A DNA stretch of 38,273 bases from an uncultured Mucilaginibacter sp. (GCA_903866915.1 CAIPPO010000056.1:1-38273); one strand, 5' to 3'; counted from the first letter of the stretch, positions 26,727-35,503 are shown. Notes: generated from the letters alone by a model not told the origin. Numbers and translations are program-made.

Positions 26727-29102
26727 ATGAAACAAATAACAGGCTCAATGAAAAAATTTATCGGCGCCGCAGCGCTGGCATCCTTATTTGCACTTACTGG
26801 TGCGGCTCAGCAGGCTGACCCGGTTAAGAGTAGTTTTGAAAGGTATAGCCAAAACGCTTTACAGGAAAAGGTATTTGCCCATACAGACAAAAGCGCCTAT
26901 CTGACGGGAGAAATCCTGTGGTTCAAATTATATGTAGTTGATGCTACCGGCCATAAGCCCGTAGATCTGAGTAAAGTTGCTTATGTTGACGTGCTGGACA
27001 ACAATTCGGTGCCGGTTTTACAAACCAAGGTTGAATTAATTAATGGCAGTGGTAGCGGATCGGTTTATATCCCGGTTACTGTAGCTAATGGCAGTTATAA
27101 ACTACGGGCTTATACCAATTGGATGAAGAATTTTAGCCCCGATTATTATTTCGAAAAAGCGATCACGATCATCAATCCGCAAATAGTACCCGGCGCCATT
27201 GCAGGCGCGGGGCCGGCTTTTGATATTCAATTTTTCCCTGAAGGCGGAAACCTGCTTAATGGCATTGCCACCAGAATCGGCTTTAAAGCAGTTGGTAAAG
27301 ATGGCAGGGGGATTGATTTTACAGGGGCAATAGTTAACCAGAAAAATGATACGCTGCTAAAGTTTAAACCGCTACAGTTTGGGATGGGTAGTTTTACGCT
27401 CACACCCGATGCTGCCAGCTCCTATAAAGCCATTATCCGCAGCGGACAGGCAGCGCCTGTTGTTGTGGCCTTGCCATCGGCAGGCAGTCAGGGCTACGCT
27501 TTGCAAATGGCCGACCAGGGTTCGCAGCTTATGATTAATGTCAAGACACTCAACGAGGATAGCAATGAAGGAATTTACCTGTTTGTACATACCGGCCAGT
27601 TGGTAAAAGTTGCAAAATACGTGTCTTTGAACAACGGTTCTGCGACATTTAAAATAGATAAGAGCGACTTGGATCAAGGCATATCGCACCTGACGCTGTT
27701 TAACAGCAATCACCGTCCTGTGGCCGAAAGGTTGTACTTTAAACGGCCCACCAACTTGCTGAACGTTGAAGCGGCAACCGATCAGCAACAATACGCGAGT
27801 CGCAAAAAAGTAAGTGTATCCCTATCGGCAAAAGATAACGCAGGCAAGCTACGTGTTGCCGACCTCTCGGTTTCGGTATATCGCCTGGATGATTTCCAAA
27901 CTGCAGATGAAAGTGATATTGCAGCATACTTTTGGCTCAATTCTGACCTGAAAGGTCGCATCGAGTCGCCGGGCTATTACTTGCAGGAAAATGCCGCAGA
28001 GGCAGCCGATAACCTGATGCTTACCCAGGGATGGAGCAGGTTTCAATGGAGCGAAGTTTTAGGTAACAAGCCACCAGTATTTAGTTATTTACCCGAATAC
28101 AACGGTCACCTTGTATCAGGTAAAGTTATTAATACGATTACCAATGCCCCCGCAGCCGATGTTGTTGCTTATTTAGGTGTACCGGGTAAACGAGTACAAG
28201 TGTTTAGTTCGCGGAGTGATTCGAGCGGCCGGGTGCTATTCAATACCCGGGATCTTTACGGTCCGGGTGAAATTGTGGTACAATCCAATTCAGAACGTGA
28301 CAGCACCTATCGGATCGACATTTTGAGCCCTTTTTCCGAGCAATACTCAAAAACCACGCCGCCACCTTTCAGCTTAAAACCATCTCTTCAGGCCTCTGTT
28401 GAAAATGCCAGCATTGGCATGCAGGTGCTGAATCTGTATTCGGGCAATAATATCAAAAAATATGCGGCAATCTCGGTTGATAGTAATGGCTTTTATGGGA
28501 AACCTTATCGTACCTATAAATTGGACGACTATACCCGTTTTACAACCATGGAAGAGGTTTTAAGGGAGTATATCCACGAGCTTTACCTGGTTAAGAGCGA
28601 TAAGCGATTTCATATAAAGATTATTAGCGAAAAAGGATTTTTAGATGGTGACCCGCTGGTACTGCTGGATGGTGTTCCGGTATTTAATATGGATAAAGTG
28701 GTTGCGCTTGATCCGCTTAAGATCAAAAGACTTGATGTAGTGCGCGACCGTTATTTTTGGGGGCCAACTACCTTTGAAGGCGTTATGAGTTATACCACTT
28801 ATAAAGGCGACCTCGGCGGAATTGATTTGGATCCGCATGCGGTTGTACTCGACTATGAGGGATTGCAATTACAAAGGGTTTTCTACTCACCGGTTTATAA
28901 CACTGATGCTGAAGTTGCCAGTCGTTTGCCCGATTTCAGGAATGTGCTTTACTGGGCACCATTTGTTAAAAGCAGTTCGCAGGGTAAATCACAGTTTTCT
29001 TTTTATACCGGAGATCAGCCCGGCCGTTATATAGGAATCATACAGGGCCTTACCGCCGACGGGACTGCGGGCGGCAATGTGTTCAATTTCGATGTAAAAT
29101 GA
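26727..29102 (+). CDS. Exported MG2-type protein with a C-terminal plug-like domain
   Basis: 791 residues from ATG 26727, or 784 from ATG 26748; the second gives a standard signal peptide MKKFIGAAALASLFALTGAA and I cannot decide between them. After the signal comes a macroglobulin MG2-like domain (~45-150: FAHTDKSAYLTGEILWFKLYV, then GSYKLRAYTNWMKN). Further beta-sandwich segments follow, then a peptide (~470-545: VSGKVINTITNAPAADVVAYLG) like carboxypeptidase-regulatory domains. The C-terminal ~200 residues hold DPLVLLDGVPVFN and IKRLDVVRDRYFWGPTTFEGVM, the signature of a TonB-receptor plug without any barrel. Secreted or surface protein; a docking role with TonB receptors is inference. Confidence 0.85.
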   Translation: MKQITGSMKKFIGAAALASLFALTGAAQQADPVKSSFERYSQNALQEKVFAHTDKSAYLTGEILWFKLYVVDATGHKPVDLSKVAYVDVLDNNSVPVLQTKVELINGSGSGSVYIPVTVANGSYKLRAYTNWMKNFSPDYYFEKAITIINPQIVPGAIAGAGPAFDIQFFPEGGNLLNGIATRIGFKAVGKDGRGIDFTGAIVNQKNDTLLKFKPLQFGMGSFTLTPDAASSYKAIIRSGQAAPVVVALPSAGSQGYALQMADQGSQLMINVKTLNEDSNEGIYLFVHTGQLVKVAKYVSLNNGSATFKIDKSDLDQGISHLTLFNSNHRPVAERLYFKRPTNLLNVEAATDQQQYASRKKVSVSLSAKDNAGKLRVADLSVSVYRLDDFQTADESDIAAYFWLNSDLKGRIESPGYYLQENAAEAADNLMLTQGWSRFQWSEVLGNKPPVFSYLPEYNGHLVSGKVINTITNAPAADVVAYLGVPGKRVQVFSSRSDSSGRVLFNTRDLYGPGEIVVQSNSERDSTYRIDILSPFSEQYSKTTPPPFSLKPSLQASVENASIGMQVLNLYSGNNIKKYAAISVDSNGFYGKPYRTYKLDDYTRFTTMEEVLREYIHELYLVKSDKRFHIKIISEKGFLDGDPLVLLDGVPVFNMDKVVALDPLKIKRLDVVRDRYFWGPTTFEGVMSYTTYKGDLGGIDLDPHAVVLDYEGLQLQRVFYSPVYNTDAEVASRLPDFRNVLYWAPFVKSSSQGKSQFSFYTGDQPGRYIGIIQGLTADGTAGGNVFNFDVK

Positions 29103-29328
29103 TAGCCCTGCATTGGCCTGATTGCGATTTTGCCACCGGGGCGTAATATTTTTGATACAGAAGCGGGCCATATATCGTTGCCCCGGGGTATTTGCGTTTA
29201 TGGTCATAAACCAGCATTGCAGCAATGCAACAGACTAAATGAAAAATTTCAAAAATTAGAACTCGAATTAAACCATTTAAGTTCAGTTTAGTCAAAAGGC
29301 CGGAAACAAGTTAAAATATTCTACAAAA
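29103..29328. other. 226-bp gap with a possible promoter
   Basis: TATTTTTG at 29147-29154 with TTG at 29122-29124 (22-bp spacing) resembles a Bacteroidota promoter. It would give a long leader of about 165 nt before the next start. CCGGGGC (29136-29142) can pair with GCCCCGG (29180-29186) over a 37-nt loop. Nothing else is recognisable. Confidence 0.35.
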
Positions 29329-30078
29329 ATGAAAAGGTTCTATCAATTTGCATCCTGCCTGGTGTTGGCAGGATTGCTGGCAATAGGGACGGCGCAAAAT
29401 GCCAATGCACAACGCGGTTTTCATGGCGGTGGTCATTTTAGCGGCGGTATTAGTTTTGGACGTGGCAGTGTTGGAATAGGTTTTGGCAGAGGAAGCGCTC
29501 TGGCAGTTACTGCAAGGCCGGGTTACTTTGGGGGCTTTTATGGCGGACGGTACTTTTTTGGTTACCCGACAGTAGGTTTTCGACTGGGCTTTCTGCCCTT
29601 TGGCTTTTTCCCATTCTATTTTGGTACTGATCTGTATTATTATTCGGGCGGCGTATTTTATCGCCCCTATGATAACGGTGGTTACGAAATTGCCAGTCCT
29701 CCCCTGGGAGCAGCAGTACCTGCTTTGCCCAAAGGTTCGCAATCAATTGTGATCGATGGCCAGCAATATTATGAATTTAACGGTGTTTACTTTCAGCCCG
29801 GCACCGACGACAAAGGCAAAACGGTTTATGTAGTTACTGGGAAAGATGGTATACTCAACACCAATGGAGAACAGGCCGATACACCGCCACCAGCACCAAA
29901 AGTTGGCGATATGGTTAACCAATTACCTGAGGGCTCGCGCAAAGTAACCCTCAACGGACAAAAATACTACGTTGACTCTGATGGTATCTATTATCAGGAA
30001 TATACCGATGCCAATAATTTCAAAGGATACCGAATTGTAAGTATCCCCTCCGGCGACGATAACGAAAAGCAACAATAG
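29329..30078 (+). CDS. DUF6515 family exported protein, copy 1
   Basis: 249 residues; signal peptide 1-~28 ending ANA-Q. A Gly/His/Phe-rich segment (~29-75) is followed by a hydrophobic aromatic stretch (FRLGFLPFGFFPFYF, ~85-100). Two copies of a small beta module come next: PPLGAAVPALPKGSQSI... with QYYEFNGVYFQ (~125-185), and KVGDMVNQLPEGSRKV... with KYYVDSDGIYYQEY (~195-240). This resembles DUF6515 proteins of unknown role. A paralog follows at 30188. Own intrinsic terminator downstream, so expressed separately. Confidence 0.8.
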   Translation: MKRFYQFASCLVLAGLLAIGTAQNANAQRGFHGGGHFSGGISFGRGSVGIGFGRGSALAVTARPGYFGGFYGGRYFFGYPTVGFRLGFLPFGFFPFYFGTDLYYYSGGVFYRPYDNGGYEIASPPLGAAVPALPKGSQSIVIDGQQYYEFNGVYFQPGTDDKGKTVYVVTGKDGILNTNGEQADTPPPAPKVGDMVNQLPEGSRKVTLNGQKYYVDSDGIYYQEYTDANNFKGYRIVSIPSGDDNEKQQ

Positions 30079-30097
30079 TGTTACATAAAATCGCGTT

Positions 30098-30123
30098 AAA
30101 AGGGCTATTATAGCCCTTTTTTT
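30098..30123 (+). terminator. Intrinsic terminator after DUF6515 copy 1
   Basis: AAAAGGGCTA (30098-30107) pairs with TAGCCCTTTT (30111-30120) over a TTA loop and is followed by more T. It lies 20 bp past the stop codon. Confidence 0.9.
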
Positions 30124-30187
30124 ATGGAATGCAACTAAACCTTTTGCATGTTGGGCTGTCAAACTTTATATACTAATAATCAGTAAG

Positions 30188-31222
30188 ATGAAGAGTTTAA
30201 TTAAATATATACCGGCAATAGCGCTAAGCGCTTTGCTGATAATGGCAATCAATGGGCAGGTTTATGCTCAGCGTGGCGGCCATGGCGGTGGCGGCGGCGG
30301 CTTTCATGGCGGCGGCGGCGGTGGCTTTCATGGCGCAGTAAATTCAGGCGGTGGCTTTCGTGGTGCAGTAGCCGGCAGAGGTGCCGTGGGTTTTCGCGGT
30401 GGAGCTACTGTCCGTAGCAATTATGCTGTTCGTGGTGCAGTTGGTGTTCGAAGTAATTATGCGGTTCGTGGTGCAGTTGGTGTTCGCGGAGGCATTGGTG
30501 CCCGCGGCTATGCTGGCCGTAGCGGCAGTTATGTTTATGGCGGCCATACCTATTACCGCGGCGGCTACGGCTACCGCGGCGGCTATGGCTACCGTGGCAG
30601 CTATGGCTACCATGGCGGCTATTATCGCTATGGCTGGGGCTGGGGTTACCCGCACCTCGGTTTATATTTTGGCTTCCTGCCTTTTGGATATTATCCATTT
30701 TATTGGGATTCATATCCATATTATTATTATAGTGGTGTGTTTTACAGACCCTACAATGGCGGATACCAGGTTACCGCTCCGCCACTTGGTGCAGCCGTAC
30801 CAAGTTTGCCTTCAGATGCACATTCAATCATGATCGATGGGCTCCAATATTACGAAGCAAGTGGTGTTTACTATCAGCAAAATGCTGATGCCAACGGGAA
30901 AACTGTGTATGTTGTTGTAGGCCGCGATGGCGTATTAAATACCGAAAACGGTAATGATCAGCCTGCAAACGATAACGAACCTACGATGGATAATCCAGGC
31001 AATAGTAGTTCGGCAACTACCCATGGTACTCAAACCGATAATGCGGCAAAGCCTGCTATAACACTTAAAGTTGGCGATGTATTGCACCAGTTACCGGCAG
31101 ATTGCCGCAAGGTGACCTTGAATAACAAAAAATATTATGTTTCGCCCGATAATGTGTTTTATGAAGAAGTGGAGGATGATAACGGGACCGGGTATCGTGT
31201 GGCCAGCGTACCCGGCACCTGA
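30188..31222 (+). CDS. DUF6515 family exported protein, copy 2 (Gly/Tyr-rich)
   Basis: 344 residues; signal peptide 1-~28 (cleavage near VYA-Q). A long glycine-rich region (~30-165) includes a GGGGGFHGGG run, two 12-residue repeats NYAVRGAVGVRS/G from a 36-bp DNA repeat, and a YGYRGG run of four or five units. The FGFLPFGYYPFYW hydrophobic turn and the same two C-terminal modules as copy 1 follow (PPLGAAVPSLP.., KVGDVLHQLPADCRKV..), separated by a longer Asn/Asp-rich linker. Likely a repeat-expanded duplicate of copy 1. Low-complexity glycine regions suggest surface-exposed, adhesive or structural roles, but that is a guess. Confidence 0.8.
   Translation: MKSLIKYIPAIALSALLIMAINGQVYAQRGGHGGGGGGFHGGGGGGFHGAVNSGGGFRGAVAGRGAVGFRGGATVRSNYAVRGAVGVRSNYAVRGAVGVRGGIGARGYAGRSGSYVYGGHTYYRGGYGYRGGYGYRGSYGYHGGYYRYGWGWGYPHLGLYFGFLPFGYYPFYWDSYPYYYYSGVFYRPYNGGYQVTAPPLGAAVPSLPSDAHSIMIDGLQYYEASGVYYQQNADANGKTVYVVVGRDGVLNTENGNDQPANDNEPTMDNPGNSSSATTHGTQTDNAAKPAITLKVGDVLHQLPADCRKVTLNNKKYYVSPDNVFYEEVEDDNGTGYRVASVPGT
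30416..30487 (+). repeat. 36-bp tandem repeat inside DUF6515 copy 2
   Basis: Two in-frame units (30416-30451 and 30452-30487) differ at a few bases and encode NYAVRGAVGVRS/G twice. In-frame coding repeats like this commonly expand or contract between strains. Confidence 0.85.
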
Positions 31223-31272
31223 TCGGGTCAGCAAAATGATTATTGATTTTATTTACTGCTTTTAATTGCTGA

Positions 31273-31295
31273 GGCCCCGTTTACCGGGGCTTTTT
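31273..31295 (+). terminator. Intrinsic terminator after DUF6515 copy 2
   Basis: GCCCCG (31274-31279) pairs with CGGGGC (31285-31290) over a TTTAC loop, followed by TTTTTATTG. Confidence 0.88.
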
Positions 31296-31330
31296 ATTGT
31301 CGTTTTTCTGCCAGAAAAGCCGGAAAAATA

Positions 31331-31363
31331 AAAGCCCCCTCACACTTGCTGTTTGGGGGCTTT
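31331..31363. terminator. Second hairpin, possible bidirectional terminator
   Basis: AAAGCCCCC (31331-31339) pairs with GGGGGCTTT (31355-31363) over a 15-nt loop. The T-run is short (TTT) on the plus strand, and the AAA at the other end gives a T-run on the minus strand. It could terminate minus-strand transcription from the DinB/histidine-kinase unit as well. Confidence 0.6.
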
Positions 31364-31779
31364 CAACCTAAACCTTATCACAATTAAACCGGTAGAATAC
31401 CAGTTCGTTTATCTATAACGCAATTACTATACCATTATGATAACACTGACGAAATTTCCTTGTTCTGATATTATTTAACTTAAAATTACCTCGTCTGCCG
31501 CCATTTATACTGTTCCCTTTTGGTGACAAACTGTTCCCTTTGCCATACATTTTTAAGGAAACCAGGCTTGTTTCCAACCTAAATTACCACTAAGTCAAGT
31601 ATCCGGCAGGCAAAGTGCAGGCGCCACAGTAACGATCAAAAAAATATTTGACAAAACCGTGCCATGAATAAATATTATTTCCGGATTTTGGAAAATATTC
31701 CATCCGGCTTAAGCGGGTTTGACAGATTGGCATTTTCGTGGGGGATAGTTATTGGTTAACAGTATAGTATCCCAATGGC
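31364..31779. other. Gene-free convergent gap with a spaced direct repeat
   Basis: I find no open frame or RNA gene of a known type here. The word CTGTTCCCTTT occurs at 31510-31520 and again at 31531-31541, exactly 21 bp apart, or about two turns of the helix. No clear TAnnTTTG box faces either way. The genes on both sides end here, so the repeat is not upstream of an annotated gene. Confidence 0.5.
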
Positions 31780-32289
31780 TTAATACCCGTATTGCTTCAA
31801 TACCGCCAAATGGTGCAACTCATGGCCAGCCGTGATATAAACTATAGCGCGTACCGTAATGGGGTATCCGCTGGCTGTACCCAGTCTTAACAATTGTCCC
31901 TCGCTGAATGAGCGGTAAAGAAACAATGTTGCTTCACGAACCGCTTTGTATTCATTAACCAGGTCGGTAATCGTCCGGCTGTTGAAATCGGTGTTATTGA
32001 TATATACGTCCTGATCGAAACCCGGTTGCGGGACATTGTTTCGCGAGAATACCAGCGCCCTGTAAGCAAAAACCCGCTCAGTATCTATTATATGTCCAAG
32101 TGTATCTTTAAAGGTCCATTTGCCGGGCGCATAAGGCAATGAAGCCTTTTCCTCGCCCAGGGAAATGAAAAGGTTCGCTGTCGATTCTTTCAGCTCATCT
32201 AAAAGCTCCAGTACATCGGTGGTATCCACCTTATTTACATAGTTTATAGCATAATCGGGATACTCGTTAGCTTGTGGTTTGTTGATCAT
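31780..32289 (-). CDS. DinB-fold protein (putative metal-dependent hydrolase)
   Basis: 169 residues of the DinB/YfiT four-helix fold. Metal-site words: GHIIDTERV (His around 66) and a C-terminal AGHELHHLAVLKQYGY with the HxxxH-like pair. It is more distantly related than the YfiT-like gene at 5303. Its start (ATG 32289) lies 23 bp inside the end of the histidine kinase gene, so the two are translationally linked. What it acts on is unknown; many DinB proteins use thiol cofactors. Confidence 0.85.
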   Translation of the reverse strand: MINKPQANEYPDYAINYVNKVDTTDVLELLDELKESTANLFISLGEEKASLPYAPGKWTFKDTLGHIIDTERVFAYRALVFSRNNVPQPGFDQDVYINNTDFNSRTITDLVNEYKAVREATLFLYRSFSEGQLLRLGTASGYPITVRAIVYITAGHELHHLAVLKQYGY

Positions 32290-33487
32290 CTTTTATTTCT
32301 TTTAATACGATACGAAAGGTGGTGCCCTTGCCAAGCTCCGAGTCTTTTACAAATATTTGCCCGCTATGGTAATTTTCAACCATACGCCGGGTAAGCGATA
32401 GCCCCAGCCCCCAGCCCCTTTTTCGCGTGGTATAACCGGGTTGAAAAACTGTCTCGAATTTCGACCTGGGGATTCCCTTGCCGGTATCCGTTACATCAAT
32501 AAATACCTGGCCCCGGGCTTTGTTACCCGAAATCTCTACTTTAATATGCCCGGCATTGTCAATAGCATTCACCGCATTTTTCAGCAGGTTTTCGAGCACC
32601 CAGTCGAACAATGGAATATTGAGTCCGGCTTTCAATTGCTGGTTTCCCGTTAGTTCGAAACCAATCTTATGGCTGACACGCACTCTGAAATAGTCGACAA
32701 AATCTTTCACCACCTCATAAACATCATTGGGCTCAAGTACCGGTTGCGAACCGATCTTGGAAAAACGGTCGGCCACAATTTCCAGCCGTTTGATGTCGTT
32801 TTCCATTTCCGCTATCAGCGGGTCTTCTTCGGCATCAAATTTTTCCTTCATCAGCTCGGTCCAGGCCATGAGCGAGCTGATGGGTGTACCCAACTGATGG
32901 GCGGTTTCTTTGGCCAGCCCCACCCAAACCTGGTTCTGCTCCGATTTACGCGAAGTATTAAAGGCAGCGTAAGCAATCAGCAAAAATATAGCAATAACAG
33001 TAAGCTGCACATAAGGGAAAATCTTAAGTTGCGTCAATACAAACGAATCGTGATAATATACATACCAGCTATTGCCAATCACCTTCAACGTTATCGGCTC
33101 ATGCTCGGCCTTCATCGAAGTTAATTCCGACTGGAAATAGGCAGGGTCATATTTCTTGCTATTTTTTTCTGCCGGTATATCCGGCACTTTGATATAAGTG
33201 CGGCTTGCGTCCAGGCCTTTGGTAGTGATGATCTCGCCATGGGCATCCACTATCATCGCCGGAACTGTCAAACTATCGCGCACTGCAAAAACATAATTTA
33301 AAAAATCGTTATCGTCTGACGTTGTCATTTGCTTCATACTCAGTGCCCATATTTCGGCCCGGGTACGCTCTGATCGTTTGATGCTTTTCACCAGGTAACT
33401 GGTATACAACAACGAACCGATGGCAATAACCAGCGCAAAGGCAAGCAAAAAGTAGTTCCAGAAACGGCGCTGTGCGTATGGGTTCAT
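32267..33487 (-). CDS. Membrane sensor histidine kinase
   Basis: 406 residues. TM1 is at ~10-30 and TM2 at ~155-177, flanking a periplasmic sensor of about 125 residues. The HisKA-like box AKETAHQLGTPISSL (phospho-accepting His197), N box (ENLLKNAVNAID), G1 (DTGKGIP) and G2 (RGWGLGLSL) are all present, so it should be active. No response regulator lies beside it; its partner must be elsewhere. The overlap with the DinB-like gene hints that the two serve one stress response. The AHQLGTPISSLMAW box is the form common in Bacteroidota orphan kinases. Confidence 0.92.
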   Translation of the reverse strand: MNPYAQRRFWNYFLLAFALVIAIGSLLYTSYLVKSIKRSERTRAEIWALSMKQMTTSDDNDFLNYVFAVRDSLTVPAMIVDAHGEIITTKGLDASRTYIKVPDIPAEKNSKKYDPAYFQSELTSMKAEHEPITLKVIGNSWYVYYHDSFVLTQLKIFPYVQLTVIAIFLLIAYAAFNTSRKSEQNQVWVGLAKETAHQLGTPISSLMAWTELMKEKFDAEEDPLIAEMENDIKRLEIVADRFSKIGSQPVLEPNDVYEVVKDFVDYFRVRVSHKIGFELTGNQQLKAGLNIPLFDWVLENLLKNAVNAIDNAGHIKVEISGNKARGQVFIDVTDTGKGIPRSKFETVFQPGYTTRKRGWGLGLSLTRRMVENYHSGQIFVKDSELGKGTTFRIVLKEIKDDQQTTS

Positions 33488-33675
33488 GAGATATAGTCCG
33501 AAAGTCCGGAAGCCCGCATCCCGATAGCTATCGGGAGTAAGGAAGCAAGGATCTTCGTTGTTTGGGTGAAAAATACGGAAAAATGGTTAGAGTCGGAAAG
33601 TCCGGAAGATGCTTTTTCTATTCGTTGACAGGGCGACTGTTATGTGGGTTAATTAGGGCAGTCTACCTAAAATCT
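33488..33675. repeat. Intergenic repeat mosaic (dispersed family, locus B)
   Basis: AGTCCGAAAGTCCGGAAG words at 33496-33512 and 33592-33608 flank a perfect 16-nt palindrome CCCGATAGCTATCGGG (33520-33535). The same vocabulary appears at 5130-5302. It lies upstream of the histidine kinase start; no clear promoter box was found in it. Confidence 0.6.
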
Positions 33676-33875
33676 ACTTTTTTTTCGAATCACAGATTTA
33701 ATGGGATTGGCCTGATTGCACAGATTTTTTGACTGAGCAAAATTACTACTCATCCTTCTGTCTATCGGGATGCGGACTTTTTTTCGAATCACAGATTTAA
33801 ACGGAATGGCCTGATTGCACAGATTTTTTTTGACTGAGCAAAATTACTACCACCCAACTGTCTATCGGGATGCGG
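33676..33875. repeat. Direct duplication of about 100 bp in front of gltX
   Basis: Copy 1 (33676-33775) and copy 2 (33776-33875) match almost throughout. Each starts with ACTTTTTTTTCGAATCACAG, runs through a GGCCTGATTGCACAGATTTTTT-like stretch and ends TATCGGGATGCGG. They differ at about a dozen positions. Their end words are also found at 5241-5296. No protein is encoded. Confidence 0.85.
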
Positions 33876-33902
33876 ACTTTCAGACTTCCCGACAAAAAAA
33901 AC

Positions 33903-33910
33903 TACCTTTG
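33903..33910 (+). promoter_or_regulatory. -7 box directly before gltX
   Basis: TACCTTTG lies 7 bp before the gltX ATG. If used, transcription would start only a few bases before, or at, the start codon, giving a leaderless or near-leaderless mRNA. No good -33 box is visible; the region upstream is repeat DNA. Confidence 0.45.
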
Positions 33911-33917
33911 ACCTATC

Positions 33918-35441
33918 ATGGCAAATCAAAAAGTTCGGGTACGTTTTGCGCCAAGTCCAACCGGTGGTTTGCACCTGGGCGGGGTGCGTACCGTGTTGTT
34001 TAATTACCTATTCGCTAAAAAACATGGCGGCGATTTTGTGCTGCGCATTGAAGATACTGACCAGGGCCGCTATGTTGCGGGTGCCGAAGATTATATCATG
34101 GAATGCCTCAAATGGTGCGGCCTTAACCCTGACGAAAGCCCTGCTGTTGGTGGGCCATTTGCTCCTTATCGCCAAAGCGAGCGTAAGGCTTTGTACCGCG
34201 AATATGCCGAGCGCCTGGTGATGCAGGGGCATGCCTATTATGCATTTGACACACCAGAAGAACTGGAGCTAAACCGTCGCGAGATACCCAATTTTCAGTA
34301 TGGGCATGCTTATCGCGATACCCTTCGGAATTCGCTTACACTAGCGCAAAACGAGGTCGACCAATTGCTGAAGGATCATGTGCCCCATGTGATCCGCATT
34401 AAAATGCCCGCCGATGAGTCGGTGCATTTTGAGGATATGATACGCGGGCATGTGAGTTTTGATACCAACCAAAGCGATGATAAAGTTCTGTTGAAAGCCG
34501 ATGGAATGCCAACTTATCATTTGGCCGTTGTAGTTGACGATTATTTAATGAAGATCACCCACGCTTTCCGGGGCGAGGAATGGCTGCCTTCGGCACCGGT
34601 ACACCTGCTTTTGTGGGAATACCTGGGCTGGAAAGCTGCTATGCCGCAATGGGCACATTTGCCATTGATTTTGAAGCCCGATGGGCATGGCAAACTCAGC
34701 AAGCGCGATGGCGCACGCCTTGGTTTTCCGGTTTATGCCATGAGCTGGTTCGATGAAAAGACAGGTGAAGTTACAGCTGGCTTCCGCGAACTTGGTTTCC
34801 TGCCAGAGGCCTTTCTGAACCTTTTGGTAATGCTGGGCTGGAACGATGGTACCGATAACGAGATATTCAGCCTCGATGAACTTATCATGCGTTTCTCTAT
34901 CGAGCGGATAAATAAAGCCGGGGCGAAATTTGATTACGAGAAAGCCAAATGGTTCAATGCCGAGTGGATCAAAAGGTTGGACGTTGCACGTTTGATAGGG
35001 TACGTTAAACCAATTCTGGAAGAAAAAGGTTTAGTGGTTGATGATGAGGACTATTTAATCAAGGTGATCCAATTGGTGAAAGAGCGCTGCATCCTGCTGC
35101 CCGATTTTTACCAGCAGGCTTCATACTTTTTTGCGGGTCCGGCTGAGTACGACCTAAACGCGGTAAAACCTAAGTGGACCGACGCCAAAACCGACTTTTT
35201 CAAGGGTTTTATTTCCATGCTCCAAAATATCGGTTCAACCATCGACCCGCAGGATCTCGAGATCCGTTTTAAAGCATTGGCAGATGAACGGGGCATCAAA
35301 GCCGGCGAGTTAATGCTGCCCTTCCGCATCATGCTGGTAGGTGGTAAATTTGGTCCGCATGTGTTTGATATTGCCGCATTACTTGGCCAAAACGAAACCA
35401 TCATCCGTATAGAACAGGCCCTGTTAAAATTTACGTCTTAA
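33918..35441 (+). CDS. gltX: Glutamate-tRNA ligase
   Basis: 507 residues of a class I aminoacyl-tRNA synthetase that charges tRNA-Glu (possibly also tRNA-Gln if this species uses GatCAB). The Rossmann core starts with VRVRFAPSPTGGLHLGG, the HIGH motif being HLGG at 19-22. The KMSKS-type loop is KLSKR at 259-263. The RIEDTDQGRYV substrate block and the alpha-helical anticodon-binding C-terminus are intact. No zinc-binding CxC insert is evident. Stand-alone gene. Confidence 0.97.
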   Translation: MANQKVRVRFAPSPTGGLHLGGVRTVLFNYLFAKKHGGDFVLRIEDTDQGRYVAGAEDYIMECLKWCGLNPDESPAVGGPFAPYRQSERKALYREYAERLVMQGHAYYAFDTPEELELNRREIPNFQYGHAYRDTLRNSLTLAQNEVDQLLKDHVPHVIRIKMPADESVHFEDMIRGHVSFDTNQSDDKVLLKADGMPTYHLAVVVDDYLMKITHAFRGEEWLPSAPVHLLLWEYLGWKAAMPQWAHLPLILKPDGHGKLSKRDGARLGFPVYAMSWFDEKTGEVTAGFRELGFLPEAFLNLLVMLGWNDGTDNEIFSLDELIMRFSIERINKAGAKFDYEKAKWFNAEWIKRLDVARLIGYVKPILEEKGLVVDDEDYLIKVIQLVKERCILLPDFYQQASYFFAGPAEYDLNAVKPKWTDAKTDFFKGFISMLQNIGSTIDPQDLEIRFKALADERGIKAGELMLPFRIMLVGGKFGPHVFDIAALLGQNETIIRIEQALLKFTS

Positions 35442-35503
35442 AATATATATTTAATTTGTAATTTAAAACTTACTGACTTTTTAGTCTGTAATTGATATTT
35501 TAC

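Noticed and set aside
30344..30833. Frames of 100-150 codons overlapping DUF6515 copy 2 on both strands
   Set aside because: Their Ala/Ile/Thr or Ser/His-rich composition comes from reading the glycine-rich repeat region out of frame.
33676..33875. Att sites flanking an integrated element
   Set aside because: The two copies are tandem with nothing between them, and there is no integrase.
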